Shown: positions 8,064-15,926 of the stretch, piece by piece
Layout: each line of letters begins with the position of its first letter
Position numbering within the stretch: the first letter of the stretch is position 1
NCBI RefSeq assembly: GCF_039062465.1
Contig: NZ_JBCLNF010000009.1
Coordinates: 1-43,841, forward strand
DNA: 43,841 nucleotides
Direction: 5' to 3'
Source of the DNA: Parolsenella sp958406235
GTDB taxonomy: Bacteria; Actinomycetota; Coriobacteriia; Coriobacteriales; Atopobiaceae
Notes under the pieces: generated by a model
Database searches by the model: none
Told to the model about the DNA's origin: nothing
The model's input: the letters and a program-made list of their open reading frames with translations, nothing else
Position numbers and translations under genes: made by a program

Positions 8064-9170
8064 TTACTCGACGGAGAGGGTGAAGTCGGTGCCGTTGTCA
8101 GACTCGATGTCGAAGTCGCCCTTCGAGCCTTCCCAGGTGAGGTCGTGGCTGAAGCCGCCGTCGGCATCGTCTACGTCGTAGTTCGAGGAGAGCGGATTGG
8201 CGGTGTTGGCCTCGCTGGAAGTTGTGCCCCAGAAGTATGCGAACTCGTAGGTGCCCTTGCCACCCTCATCGATCTCGAACATGGAGCTGCGCACATAGTA
8301 GGGATAGGTGGGATCGCTCGCGTCATAAGCGGTCACGATCATCATCCACTTGTCCCAGGGCTTGGAGGCCGTGGCGCCCTTGGGAGCGACGATCTTGCAG
8401 GTCTTCTGCTCGCAGCTGCTGAAGAGAGAGGTGCCCCAGTCACCCCAGCTGATGTCCTTCAGGGTGTAGATCACGTTGTCGCCGTCGGTCTCGGTGGAGT
8501 CGATGGTGCCAGTGACCTTCTCGTCCTGGTCGATGACGGTGATGGTGTTTTCGTCCTCGTCCATCTCGATGCAGAACTCGTGGTTGTAGCCGTTGCCGGA
8601 AAGATCGAGCTCAGACCAGGAGCCGCCCTTGCCAAACATGGGCACGATGACGAGTGCGATGACGGCGACGAGCACGACGGCCGCGATGCCGATGATCAGC
8701 GGGGTCTTGCTCTTCTTCGCGGGTGGGACAGCACCTGCGCCGGGCGTCGGGGCGGCGTAGTTGACCTGCGGCGCGGGCGGAACCGGAGAGCCGTAATTGG
8801 CCTGGGGAGCCGGCGGAACCGGCGCGGCGGCAGGGGGAACCGGCGCGGCGGCAGGGGCGGGAGCCGGTGGAACCGGCGCGGCGGTGGGCACGGGGGTCGG
8901 TATGGGAGCGGCCTGAGGGGCCTCGTTTACGGGCGTGGGAATAGGCGCTGCGGCCGGCTCGGGCACGGGCGTGGGAGGCACGGGAGCGGGCGGCACAACC
9001 GGCTCGGGAGTGGGAGTCGCAACCGGCTCGGGCACGGGTGCTGGCTCGGGCGCGGGTGCAGGAGGCACGGGCGCGGGAGCAGGTGCCGGAGCCGCGGCAA
9101 TCGGGCTGCCGCAGTGGGTGCAGAACTTGGAGCCATCAGGGACTTGGGCTCCGCAATTGGTGCAAAACAT
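8064..9170 (-). CDS. Zinc-ribbon protein with Pro/Ala linker, one membrane helix and a C-terminal domain
   Basis: 368 residues. Order: zinc ribbon MFCTNCGAQVPDGSKFCTHC (residues 1-22), a very long Pro/Ala/Val-rich repeat linker (about 25-155, mostly PVPPAPAP-type units), Lys-rich stop, one membrane helix (about 163-187) and a Gly/Asp/Ser/Thr-rich, strand-rich C-terminal domain of about 175 residues that is probably outside the cell. Function unknown. The N-terminal 22 residues closely match those of the protein at 2254, so they are likely paralogous modules. The AAGGAGG site just before ATG 9170 fixes the start. It is divergent from another zinc-ribbon gene at 9379. Confidence 0.85.
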   Translation of the reverse strand: MFCTNCGAQVPDGSKFCTHCGSPIAAAPAPAPAPVPPAPAPEPAPVPEPVATPTPEPVVPPAPVPPTPVPEPAAAPIPTPVNEAPQAAPIPTPVPTAAPVPPAPAPAAAPVPPAAAPVPPAPQANYGSPVPPAPQVNYAAPTPGAGAVPPAKKSKTPLIIGIAAVVLVAVIALVIVPMFGKGGSWSELDLSGNGYNHEFCIEMDEDENTITVIDQDEKVTGTIDSTETDGDNVIYTLKDISWGDWGTSLFSSCEQKTCKIVAPKGATASKPWDKWMMIVTAYDASDPTYPYYVRSSMFEIDEGGKGTYEFAYFWGTTSSEANTANPLSSNYDVDDADGGFSHDLTWEGSKGDFDIESDNGTDFTLSVE

Positions 9171-9223
9171 ATGTCCTCCTTAGGTTGGCCTGGTCGTCGA
9201 GGCGATTCGATCCCCATAAGCAC

Positions 9224-9251
9224 AGTTTAAGAGATATGAAGGCCTTGTGAA
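9224..9251 (-). promoter_or_regulatory. Probable promoter of the 8064-9170 gene
   Basis: Read on the minus strand: TTCACA (-35, positions 9251-9246), 16-nt spacer, TAAACT (-10, positions 9229-9224). It lies 54 nt upstream of the start codon. Assigned by eye only. Confidence 0.4.
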
Positions 9252-9378
9252 CACGCCATTCGCCGAGATGCGGGAGGGACTCGAGATTCGGTGTTGCGCG
9301 GTATTTCTGTCTCACATAAGAGCGCTATCATGGGTGCGTCGTTGCTCCTGTTGGGAGCCTGTTGGAAGGATCATTGGC

Positions 9379-10029
9379 ATGGGTTTTCTCGATAGCCTTC
9401 AGAGCTCGGTCAACAGTGCTACGGCAGCCGCTGGCCGCGCCACCTCAACTCTCAAGCTAAAGAGCCAGATGAACGAGGCCCTGAAGCGTCGTCAGGGCTA
9501 TGCCGCCCAGCTCGGTGCCAGCCTCTATGAGGCGACGAAGGATAACCCCGAGCTGCGCGCTGGTCGTGAGGCGCTCTTTGACAGCATTGCCGCGTGCGAC
9601 GCGGAGCGTGCCCAGCTCCAGGCTCAGATCGACCAGATCGAGGCGGAGGCTGCCGCTGCTGAGGCTGCCGCCTCTTACTACGTCTGCCCGTTCTGCCACT
9701 CTCGCGTGGGTGCCACCGATCTGTTCTGCATGGGCTGCGGCAAGCCCATGGCGGAGATTCAGGCTGCTCTTGCTCAGCAGCAGGCCGCTGCCGCTCCCGC
9801 TCCTCAGCCTCAGGCTGCTGGGGCCGTGTGCCCGCAGTGCGGTGCCCCGGTCAATCCTGGCGACGCCTTCTGCATGTCCTGCGGCTGCAAGCTCGGTGCT
9901 CCCGCGCCTGCGCCCGCACCCGCTCCCATGTCGATTCCCGATCCGGTCTCTGCCGCCCCAATCCCCGAGCCGGTCTTCTCTGCTCCCGTCGAGACGACAG
10001 ACCCCGCGCCCGAGGCCACGGAGGAGTAG
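9379..10029 (+). CDS. Coiled-coil protein with two zinc ribbons
   Basis: 216 residues, no membrane segment. Residues 10-95 are Ala/Gln/Glu/Arg-rich and look like a long helix or coiled coil; then come two CxxC-CxxC zinc ribbons, CPFCHSRVGATDLFCMGCG (about 99-117) and CPQCGAPVNPGDAFCMSCG (about 152-170), separated by an Ala/Gln/Pro linker, and an acidic Pro/Ala tail. No known function. I start at 9379 (MGFLDSLQSS) because GGAAGGA lies 8 nt upstream; the frame is open from 9247 but those residues look non-coding. Adjacent and divergent to the membrane-bound zinc-ribbon gene, suggesting a shared role. Confidence 0.82.
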   Translation: MGFLDSLQSSVNSATAAAGRATSTLKLKSQMNEALKRRQGYAAQLGASLYEATKDNPELRAGREALFDSIAACDAERAQLQAQIDQIEAEAAAAEAAASYYVCPFCHSRVGATDLFCMGCGKPMAEIQAALAQQQAAAAPAPQPQAAGAVCPQCGAPVNPGDAFCMSCGCKLGAPAPAPAPAPMSIPDPVSAAPIPEPVFSAPVETTDPAPEATEE

Positions 10030-10067
10030 CTTCGAGCTCCCCGGCATCTTTCTGTAATCGCTAATGC

Positions 10068-10103
10068 ATCGACGCCCGCCTCCGAAGGGAGACGGGCGTC
10101 GAT
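10068..10103. terminator. Intrinsic terminator between convergent genes
   Basis: An 11-bp stem (10068-10078 with 10093-10103) continues, after one mismatch, for 4 bp around a GAAG loop. The T-run on the plus side is weak (TCGTTT). Confidence 0.75.
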
Positions 10104-10146
10104 TCGTTTGGCTCAAGCGCGTGTCTGCGCTCCAAATGGCTCCCGG

Positions 10147-10593
10147 CTACAGCTCGTTCACGCGTCCGCTCGGGCGCTCGCCGGCAATGCTCGCGAGCGC
10201 GTCCTGGAGCGCATGCCTGCGGGCGGAGCGCGACGGCGACTGACTGTTCACGAAGGGCAGGCGAGAGAGGAGCGCTCGATTGGCGGCATGGGTGACCCAG
10301 ATCTCGGCACGAGTGGCGGCTTCGACGTCGACCTCCGCCTTATCGTCAAGGATGACCACGGCGGAGAGGTCGGGGTGAGACTCGAGAAGGTCGCTGCTCA
10401 TCTCGCCGGATTCGAGTACGACGACATCCACGTCCTGAAGCGGGTCCGGCGCCGGCTCAGCCGTGGCATCGGCGTTGTCGGCGTTGAGTGCAGAAACTTG
10501 GGCGATCGTCACGCCGCGCTTGCCCCACTCCTCGAGCAGGTCGTGCTCATAGGAGAGGTCAGTTGACGAGCCAACATAGAGAATGGTGCGCAT
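10147..10593 (-). CDS. Small protein resembling the N-terminal domain of 2-hydroxyacid dehydrogenases
   Basis: 148 residues. The segment DLSAVVILDDKAEVDVEAATRAEIWVTH lines up by eye with the end of the first half-domain of D-2-hydroxyacid dehydrogenases (leading to the usual 'vD..aA...gI.VtN' motif), but the NAD-binding Rossmann domain is absent: the frame ends about 40 residues later in an Arg/Ser-rich tail. It could be a remnant or a stand-alone regulatory domain. The start at 10593 is supported by GGAGA. No hydrophobic signal. It is divergent from the LacI gene, with about 280 nt between. The family assignment is weak; a plain 'hypothetical protein' is a fair alternative. Confidence 0.6.
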   Translation of the reverse strand: MRTILYVGSSTDLSYEHDLLEEWGKRGVTIAQVSALNADNADATAEPAPDPLQDVDVVVLESGEMSSDLLESHPDLSAVVILDDKAEVDVEAATRAEIWVTHAANRALLSRLPFVNSQSPSRSARRHALQDALASIAGERPSGRVNEL

Positions 10594-10876
10594 GATGTCT
10601 CCGCTCAGGTCGAGTGTATGTCATAAGCCTAAGCGGACAAGGTTGCCTCATGGTTACGCCCGTGACAAAGCGTCGTTACGGGGCGGGGCGGCGTGGTGGT
10701 GGGAGTGCACTCCTCCTTACGCCTGGGAAAGACGGCCGAGGGGTGCTGGGCCGCGCGTCAGCAAGGCGTTGGGAGCATGCACCCGAACGTGTGCTCAATG
10801 CGGTGGAAGTGTGATAGCCCGGGCGCGTCTCCTGCGGTATCCTCGTGAGCATATTGCGGGAGCGAGAGGTGGCGCT

Positions 10877-11896
10877 ATGGCTAAGGTGACGCTGAAGGAC
10901 ATCGCCAGAGAGGTGGGGCTCTCTGTCACGTCCGTGTCGCTCGTCCTGAACAATCGCCCGTGCAAAATCAGCGAGGCGAGTCGCCAACGCATCCTCGAGA
11001 CGGCGCGCCGCAAGGGCTATATCCCCAATCAGATCGCCCGAAGCCTCGTCATGCAGCATACGAACACCATCGGCCTCATCATCCCCAACATCGAGAGCCG
11101 CTTCTTCGCGTCACTTGCAAAGAACATCGAGCTCAGGTGCCGCGAAAGGGGCTACGCCCTAATCATTACGAATTCCGACGATAGCCCGGAAAACGATGCC
11201 AAGCTCGTTCGCCTGCTCGTGAACCGCGGCGTTGACGGCCTCCTTATCGTCGTTTCGGACGAGTTCGCCACTGACGAGCACCTCCTCGCGGACCTCTCGC
11301 ACCTTCCCACGCCCTTCGTCATGGTCGACCGTTTCATCGAGGGCCTGTTCTGCGACAAAGTTCGCTTCAACAACGAACTGGGTGGCTATTTGGCGACGCG
11401 CCATCTGCTTGACCAAGGTCACGAGAAGATCGCCTGCATCGTGAATCCAAACTCCAACACTGGCCGCGAGCGCTTTGACGGCTATTCCCGCGCGCTGGGG
11501 GAGGCGGGCATCCGGGTGCGCCGAGACTACGTACTCAGCAGCGATTACTACATTTCCAGCGCCTATGAGGCGGCGGGCCGCCTCGTGAAGACGGATGCCA
11601 CGGCGGTATTTGCGAGCTCGGACAACATCGCCCTTGGGCTGCTCAAGCGTCTCTACAGCTTTGACCTGCGCGTGCCGCGCGATTACTCGGTCGTGAGCTA
11701 TGACAACTCCGCGGCAGACGTGCTGTTCGAGCCGGAGCTCACCTCGATCGAGCAGAACGTGCCGGAGCTCTCCGGCGCCGCGCTCGAACTCCTCTTCCGG
11801 CGCATCGAGGAGTCTGAGACGGGTGAGCTGGGCGGCCCGGATGAGGTCGTCCTCAACCCGAAGCTCGTCCTAAAGGACAGCGTTCGTAGGCTCTAG
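10877..11896 (+). CDS. LacI-family transcriptional regulator
   Basis: 339 residues, standard for the family. The HTH (residues 3-45, VTLKDIAREVGLSVTSVSLVLN) is followed by a hinge helix (NQIARSLVMQHTNTIGLIIPN) and a periplasmic-binding-protein-like sensor domain to the end (FDGYSRALGEAGI, AVFASSDNIALGLL, VVSYDNSAADVLFEPELTSIEQN). Such proteins bind palindromes with a central CG and respond to sugars or phosphorylated intermediates. ATG 10877 has GAGAGGTGG upstream; the open frame extends to 10583 but lacks LacI-like residues. It lies directly upstream of phosphoketolase on the same strand, and CG-centred palindromes lie between them, so control of that gene is likely. The 3' end is tandemly duplicated (11871-11921). 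Confidence 0.93.
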   Translation: MAKVTLKDIAREVGLSVTSVSLVLNNRPCKISEASRQRILETARRKGYIPNQIARSLVMQHTNTIGLIIPNIESRFFASLAKNIELRCRERGYALIITNSDDSPENDAKLVRLLVNRGVDGLLIVVSDEFATDEHLLADLSHLPTPFVMVDRFIEGLFCDKVRFNNELGGYLATRHLLDQGHEKIACIVNPNSNTGRERFDGYSRALGEAGIRVRRDYVLSSDYYISSAYEAAGRLVKTDATAVFASSDNIALGLLKRLYSFDLRVPRDYSVVSYDNSAADVLFEPELTSIEQNVPELSGAALELLFRRIEESETGELGGPDEVVLNPKLVLKDSVRRL

Positions 11897-11921
11897 TAAA
11901 GGACAGCGACGTAGGTTCTAG
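11871..11921 (+). repeat. 25/26-bp tandem duplication spanning the lacI stop codon
   Basis: Positions 11871-11896 and 11897-11921 are adjacent copies, both beginning TAAAGGACAGCG and ending in CTAG. They differ by one deletion and two substitutions. The first copy holds the last codons and the stop (11894-11896), the second is untranslated. Confidence 0.8.
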
Positions 11922-11990
11922 CTACCCATATGTGGTGACGTCATGGTGACCTCGTAAGCCACGCGTCAGCTCCGTGCAAGCTAAGCCCAC

Positions 11991-12122
11991 AAAACGGTTA
12001 ATTCTGTAACTAAGGCACTACCGTCCGCGGGTATAACACTACCGTTCGCGGAGTTAAACGGTTAGGCCGCTTGTAAGTAATTCAAATTCCTCTCCAAGTA
12101 AAACGATTTACCCTCATATACT
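11991..12122 (+). promoter_or_regulatory. Regulatory region of phosphoketolase with LacI-type palindromes and direct repeats
   Basis: In the 367-nt spacer before phosphoketolase I see three CG-centred partial palindromes of the type bound by LacI proteins: AAAACGGTTA (11991-12000), TAAACGGTTA (12055-12064) and GTAAAACGATTTAC (12098-12111). There is also a 15-bp direct repeat, CACTACCGTYCGCGG, at 12016-12030 and 12037-12051 (14 of 15 identical, 21-bp period, about two helical turns). Possible -10 elements are TATACT at 12117-12122, just after the third palindrome, and TATAAC at 12032-12037; neither has a good -35. The region is A/T-richer than its surroundings. That the neighbouring LacI protein binds here is inference. 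Confidence 0.6.
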
Positions 12123-12263
12123 CCGTACCGGTTAGTCAAAGAGGCGTTTCGAGCCAAGCCGGACGGATACCCACGCCCACGCGAAGGCAAAGAAGCGCTA
12201 CAGCGCCCCGAAAGGGGCAAAGTCGAGCGCGGTCTACCACCGCGCAGGAAGAGGAGAGGCACA

Positions 12264-14774
12264 ATGGCACATCCCGTCATCGGCACCCCCTGGCAGAAGC
12301 TCGACGCTCCGGTTCCCGAGCAGGAGCTCGAGGGCATCGAGAAGTACTGGCGCGCTGCGAACTACCTGTCCGTCGGCCAGATCTACCTCCGTTCCAACCC
12401 GCTTATGCGCAAGGACTGGGTTGACGAGAAGACCGGCGAGACCCGTGACTTCGGTCGTCCCGACGTCAAGCACCGTCTCGTTGGCCACTGGGGCACCACG
12501 CCGGGCGTGAACTTCCTGTTCGGTCACGTGAACCGCCTCATCGCCGACCACAAGCAGAACGCCGTCTTCCTCATGGGCCCCGGTCACGGTGGACCTGCCG
12601 GCACCGCTCAGTCCCTGCTTGACGGCACCTACTACGACATCCGTCCGGACATCACCAACGACGAGGCTGGCCTCCAGAAGTTCTTCCGTCAGTTCTCTTA
12701 CCCCGGCGGCATCCCCTCTCACTACGCTCCTGAGACCCCGGGCTCCATCCACGAGGGCGGCGAGCTGGGTTACACCCTGTCCCACGCTTACGGCGCCATC
12801 ATGGACAACCCGAGCCTCCTCGCTGTCGCCGTCGTCGGCGACGGTGAGTCCGAGACTGGCCCGCTTGCCACCTCTTGGCAGTCCAACAAGCTCGTGAACC
12901 CCAAGACCGACGGCATCGTCCTCCCGATCCTGCACCTCAACGGCTACAAGATCGCCAACCCGACGATTCTCTCCCGCATCTCTGACGAGGAGCTCACCGA
13001 GTTCTTCGAGGGCATGGGCTATGATCCGCACTTCTTCGTTGCCGGCTTCGACAACGAGTCCCACATCTCCATCCACGCTCGCTTCGCTGCCCTGCTCGAG
13101 GAGGTCTTCAACCAGATCTGCGACATCAAGGCTGCTGCCGAGGCTGGCGACGAGACCCGTCCGGTCTACCCGATGATCGTCTTCCGCACCCCGAAGGGCT
13201 GGACCTGCCCGAAGCACATCGACGGCAAGAAGACCGAGGGCTCTTGGCGTGCCCACCAGGTGCCGCTGGCTTCCGCCAAGGACACCCACGAGCACTTCCG
13301 CGTCCTGCGTGGTTGGCTCAAGTCCTACAAGCCGGAGGAGCTCTTCGACGAGAAGGGCGCCATCCGTCCCGAGGTGACCGCCTTCATGCCCGAGGGTGAC
13401 CTCCGCATCGGTGCTAACCCGAACGCCAACGGCGGCCTTGTCCGTGAGGACCTCGTCCTCCCCGACATCCACGCCCACGAGGTTCCGGTTGCCGAGAAGG
13501 GCCACGGCTGGGGCTCCACCGAGGCTGCCCGCGTCTTCGGTGCCTACACCGCTGACGTCCTCGCCAACAACATGGAGAACTTCCGCATCTTTGGCCCGGA
13601 CGAGACCGCTTCCAACCGTCTCCAGGACGCCTACAAGTACACCGTCAAGCAGTGGGAGGGCGGCTTCTACGCCGACGCTGACAACGACGAGCTCCTCGCC
13701 CCGCAGGGCAAGGTCGTCGAGCAGCTCTCCGAGCACCAGTGCGAGGGCTTCCTCGAGGCTTACGTCCTCACCGGCCGTCACGGTGTCTGGAGCTCCTACG
13801 AGTCCTTCATCCACGTCGTCGACTCCATGGTGAACCAGCACTGCAAGTGGCTCGAGGCCACCGTCCGTGAGATTCCTTGGCGCAAGCCCATCGCCGGCCT
13901 CAACATCCTGCTCTCCAGCCACGTCTGGCGTCAGGACCACAACGGCTTCTCCCACCAGGACCCGGGCTTCGTCGACCTGCTCCTCAACAAGGCCAACGAC
14001 ACCCACGTCGTCAACGCCTACTACCCCTGCGACGCCAACATGGCCCTCGCCGTCGCCGAGCGTTGCTACCAGTCCACGAACTGCGTGAACGCCATCTTCT
14101 GCGGCAAGCAGCCCGCCCCGACCTTCCTGACGGTCGACGAGGCCAAGGCCGAGCTCGAGAAGGGTGTCGCCGAGTGGAAGTGGGCCAGCTCTGCTGAGTC
14201 CCTCGCTGACGCCGACATCGTCCTCGGCACCTGCGGCGACGTGCCGGCCCTCGAGGCCCTCGCTGCCCTCGACATGCTCAAGGGCGAGGGTGTCAAGGCC
14301 AAGTTCGTCAACGTCGTTGACCTCCTGAAGATCCAGAACGCCTCCGAGAACGACCTCGCCATCTCCGACGAGGAGTTCGCCGAGCTCTTCGGCAACGGCG
14401 AGAAGCCCGTCCTCTTCGCCTTCCACGCCTACGCCGGCACCATCCGTCGTCTCGTCTGGGATCGTCCGGGCCACGACGCCTGGCACGTCCACGGCTACGA
14501 GGAGAAGGGCTCCACGACCACGCCGTTCGACATGCTTCGTCTGAACAACATGGATCGCTGGGCTCTCGCTGCCGACGCTCTCCGCATCATCGATGCCGAG
14601 AAGTACGCCGATAAGATCGCCGAGTGGGAGAAGTTCCGTCAGGACGCCTTCCAGTTCGCCGTGGACGAGGGCTATGACGTGCCCGAGTTCACCAGCTGGG
14701 TCTGGCCGGACGCCGCCGCTGCCACCGAGGGTGTGCTCTCCGCTACCCAGATGACTGCTGGCGACAACGAGTAG
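12264..14774 (+). CDS. xfp: Xylulose-5-phosphate/fructose-6-phosphate phosphoketolase
   Basis: 836 residues, close to the 800-830 of bifidobacterial and lactobacillal enzymes. This thiamine-diphosphate enzyme uses phosphate to split xylulose-5-P into acetyl-P and glyceraldehyde-3-P, or fructose-6-P into acetyl-P and erythrose-4-P. Family landmarks: YLSVGQIYLRSNPL, VGHWGTTPGVNF, GPGHGGPAGTAQSLLDG, the TPP-binding motif GDGESETGPLA (about 192) and, near the C-terminus, AYAGTIRRLVWDRPGHD. The ribosome site AGGAGAGG precedes ATG 12264. Third positions are almost uniformly C/G with very few rare codons, suggesting strong expression. It is preceded by LacI-type operators and followed by a strong terminator, so it is monocistronic. 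Acetate kinase is not in the window. Confidence 0.97.
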   Translation: MAHPVIGTPWQKLDAPVPEQELEGIEKYWRAANYLSVGQIYLRSNPLMRKDWVDEKTGETRDFGRPDVKHRLVGHWGTTPGVNFLFGHVNRLIADHKQNAVFLMGPGHGGPAGTAQSLLDGTYYDIRPDITNDEAGLQKFFRQFSYPGGIPSHYAPETPGSIHEGGELGYTLSHAYGAIMDNPSLLAVAVVGDGESETGPLATSWQSNKLVNPKTDGIVLPILHLNGYKIANPTILSRISDEELTEFFEGMGYDPHFFVAGFDNESHISIHARFAALLEEVFNQICDIKAAAEAGDETRPVYPMIVFRTPKGWTCPKHIDGKKTEGSWRAHQVPLASAKDTHEHFRVLRGWLKSYKPEELFDEKGAIRPEVTAFMPEGDLRIGANPNANGGLVREDLVLPDIHAHEVPVAEKGHGWGSTEAARVFGAYTADVLANNMENFRIFGPDETASNRLQDAYKYTVKQWEGGFYADADNDELLAPQGKVVEQLSEHQCEGFLEAYVLTGRHGVWSSYESFIHVVDSMVNQHCKWLEATVREIPWRKPIAGLNILLSSHVWRQDHNGFSHQDPGFVDLLLNKANDTHVVNAYYPCDANMALAVAERCYQSTNCVNAIFCGKQPAPTFLTVDEAKAELEKGVAEWKWASSAESLADADIVLGTCGDVPALEALAALDMLKGEGVKAKFVNVVDLLKIQNASENDLAISDEEFAELFGNGEKPVLFAFHAYAGTIRRLVWDRPGHDAWHVHGYEEKGSTTTPFDMLRLNNMDRWALAADALRIIDAEKYADKIAEWEKFRQDAFQFAVDEGYDVPEFTSWVWPDAAAATEGVLSATQMTAGDNE

Positions 14775-14830
14775 GTCGTCCGCATCGGTTGGCTAGCCCG
14801 TCGGCTGGCTGTCTGACAAGTGTTTTCACG

Positions 14831-14866
14831 GCTCGGGCGAGGTGAGGCCGCCTCATCCGCCCGAGC
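14831..14866 (+). other. Compound hairpin after phosphoketolase
   Basis: GCTCGGGCG (14831-14839) pairs with CGCCCGAGC (14858-14866), and inside it TGAGG (14843-14847) pairs with CCTCA (14851-14855). No T-run follows; the real terminator is directly downstream, so this may protect the mRNA 3' end. Confidence 0.6.
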
Positions 14867-14873
14867 ACACCAC

Positions 14874-14915
14874 ACCGGCCCGAAGCTCTGGGGGGAGCTT
14901 CGGGCCGGTCTTTTT
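14874..14915 (+). terminator. Strong intrinsic terminator of phosphoketolase
   Basis: Perfect 15-bp stem (14874-14888 with 14895-14909), 6-nt loop of TGGGGG, followed by CTTTTTG. Confidence 0.94.
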
Positions 14916-15039
14916 GTCTAGGAACGCTGCACTTTTGGAGTAGAACGCTCCGCCTTCCAGCTTTGCCCCGATAATAGGCTGCGTTTGATTGCGCGGCCGG
15001 ATGCGGCCGGCGCCCGGACTTCGCGAGATTTGGGAACCC

Positions 15040-15879
15040 ATGCCGCACGGACTGCACATTCGCCTGCCTAAGAACTTCGTGCTTGAGGAGCGCCTCGAGC
15101 GCTATGAGGGCGCCATTGAGCCCAACCCCTACGCGTGGTGCGGCATGTGGGCCTGGGCATGCGCTCCGGTGGGATCGCCGGCCTTTCGCGAGGTTCGCCT
15201 CGACCTGGGCTGCGGGCGAGGGTCCTTTACCGTTGAGATGGCACGCCGCGAGCCGGACGTGCTTTTCATCGGCATGGACGCAGAGCCCATCTGCATTGCC
15301 TACGCGGCTCAGGCGGGCTGCGAGAGCGGCCTTCCCAACGTTTTGTTCGTGCCGGGAACGGCCATGCGCATCAAGGAGATGTTCGCTCCTGGCGAGCTCG
15401 CATGCATTTACCTCAACTTTCCCACGCCGTTCCCGCGCAAGAAGGACTCGCACAAGCGTCTCGTGAACTTTGAGCGGCTCATGGACTACCGAGTCGTGCT
15501 GGCGCCCGACGGCGAGGTTCGCCTGCGCACGGACAGCCAGCCTCTGTTCGACTTTGCGCTCACGCAGGTGCCCATCGCGGGCTATGAGCTTGGCTGGAGC
15601 AGCCGAGACGCGCGCGCCGAGCGTCCGGACGAGCCTACGAGCGAGTACGAGGTCAAGCTCGGCGGGCGTGGCGCTCGCGTGTGCGCCTATGTGGCCACGC
15701 CCGGCCCTGCGCCCGTAAATCCCATGCAGACGGCCGAGGTGAGCCTGGCGGCCTATATCCCGCAAGACCTTGCGAGCTTTGACGGCTACGCGCCGCACGG
15801 CATGGAGGCTACGATCCAGAACCTGCGCAACCGCGCCGCCAAGAAGAACGGTGACTGGGCCGACGGCATCACGCTCTAA
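15040..15879 (+). CDS. trmB: tRNA (guanine-N7)-methyltransferase-like protein (TrmB)
   Basis: 279 residues. TrmB transfers a methyl group from S-adenosylmethionine to N7 of G46 in the tRNA variable loop. Seen: the SAM-binding motif LDLGCGRGSFTVEMARREPD (about 62-81), then IGMDAE, and the family blocks LNFPTPFPRKKDSHKRL, RLRTDSQPLFDF and TSEYEVKLGGRG. Odd: the segment that in most TrmB proteins reads F-x-D-P-W-P-K has Thr for Asp and Phe for Trp here; that Asp is considered catalytic in studied enzymes. The protein is also longer than the usual 210-240 residues, with a C-terminal tail. I start at 15040 (MPHGLHIRLPKNF), the first family-like methionine; the upstream in-frame codon at 14989 is weaker. 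Monocistronic between terminator and convergent lacI gene. Confidence 0.85.
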   Translation: MPHGLHIRLPKNFVLEERLERYEGAIEPNPYAWCGMWAWACAPVGSPAFREVRLDLGCGRGSFTVEMARREPDVLFIGMDAEPICIAYAAQAGCESGLPNVLFVPGTAMRIKEMFAPGELACIYLNFPTPFPRKKDSHKRLVNFERLMDYRVVLAPDGEVRLRTDSQPLFDFALTQVPIAGYELGWSSRDARAERPDEPTSEYEVKLGGRGARVCAYVATPGPAPVNPMQTAEVSLAAYIPQDLASFDGYAPHGMEATIQNLRNRAAKKNGDWADGITL

Positions 15880-15926
15880 CGCGATGGCGCCGGAGTGGGA
15901 CCAGGCGGACCCGTCTCCCTTGGTCC

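Noticed and set aside
12234..14492. Long open frame antisense to phosphoketolase
   Set aside because: Frame opened by the strong C/G third-position bias of the sense gene; the product is a Val/Glu/Gly-rich low-complexity shadow.
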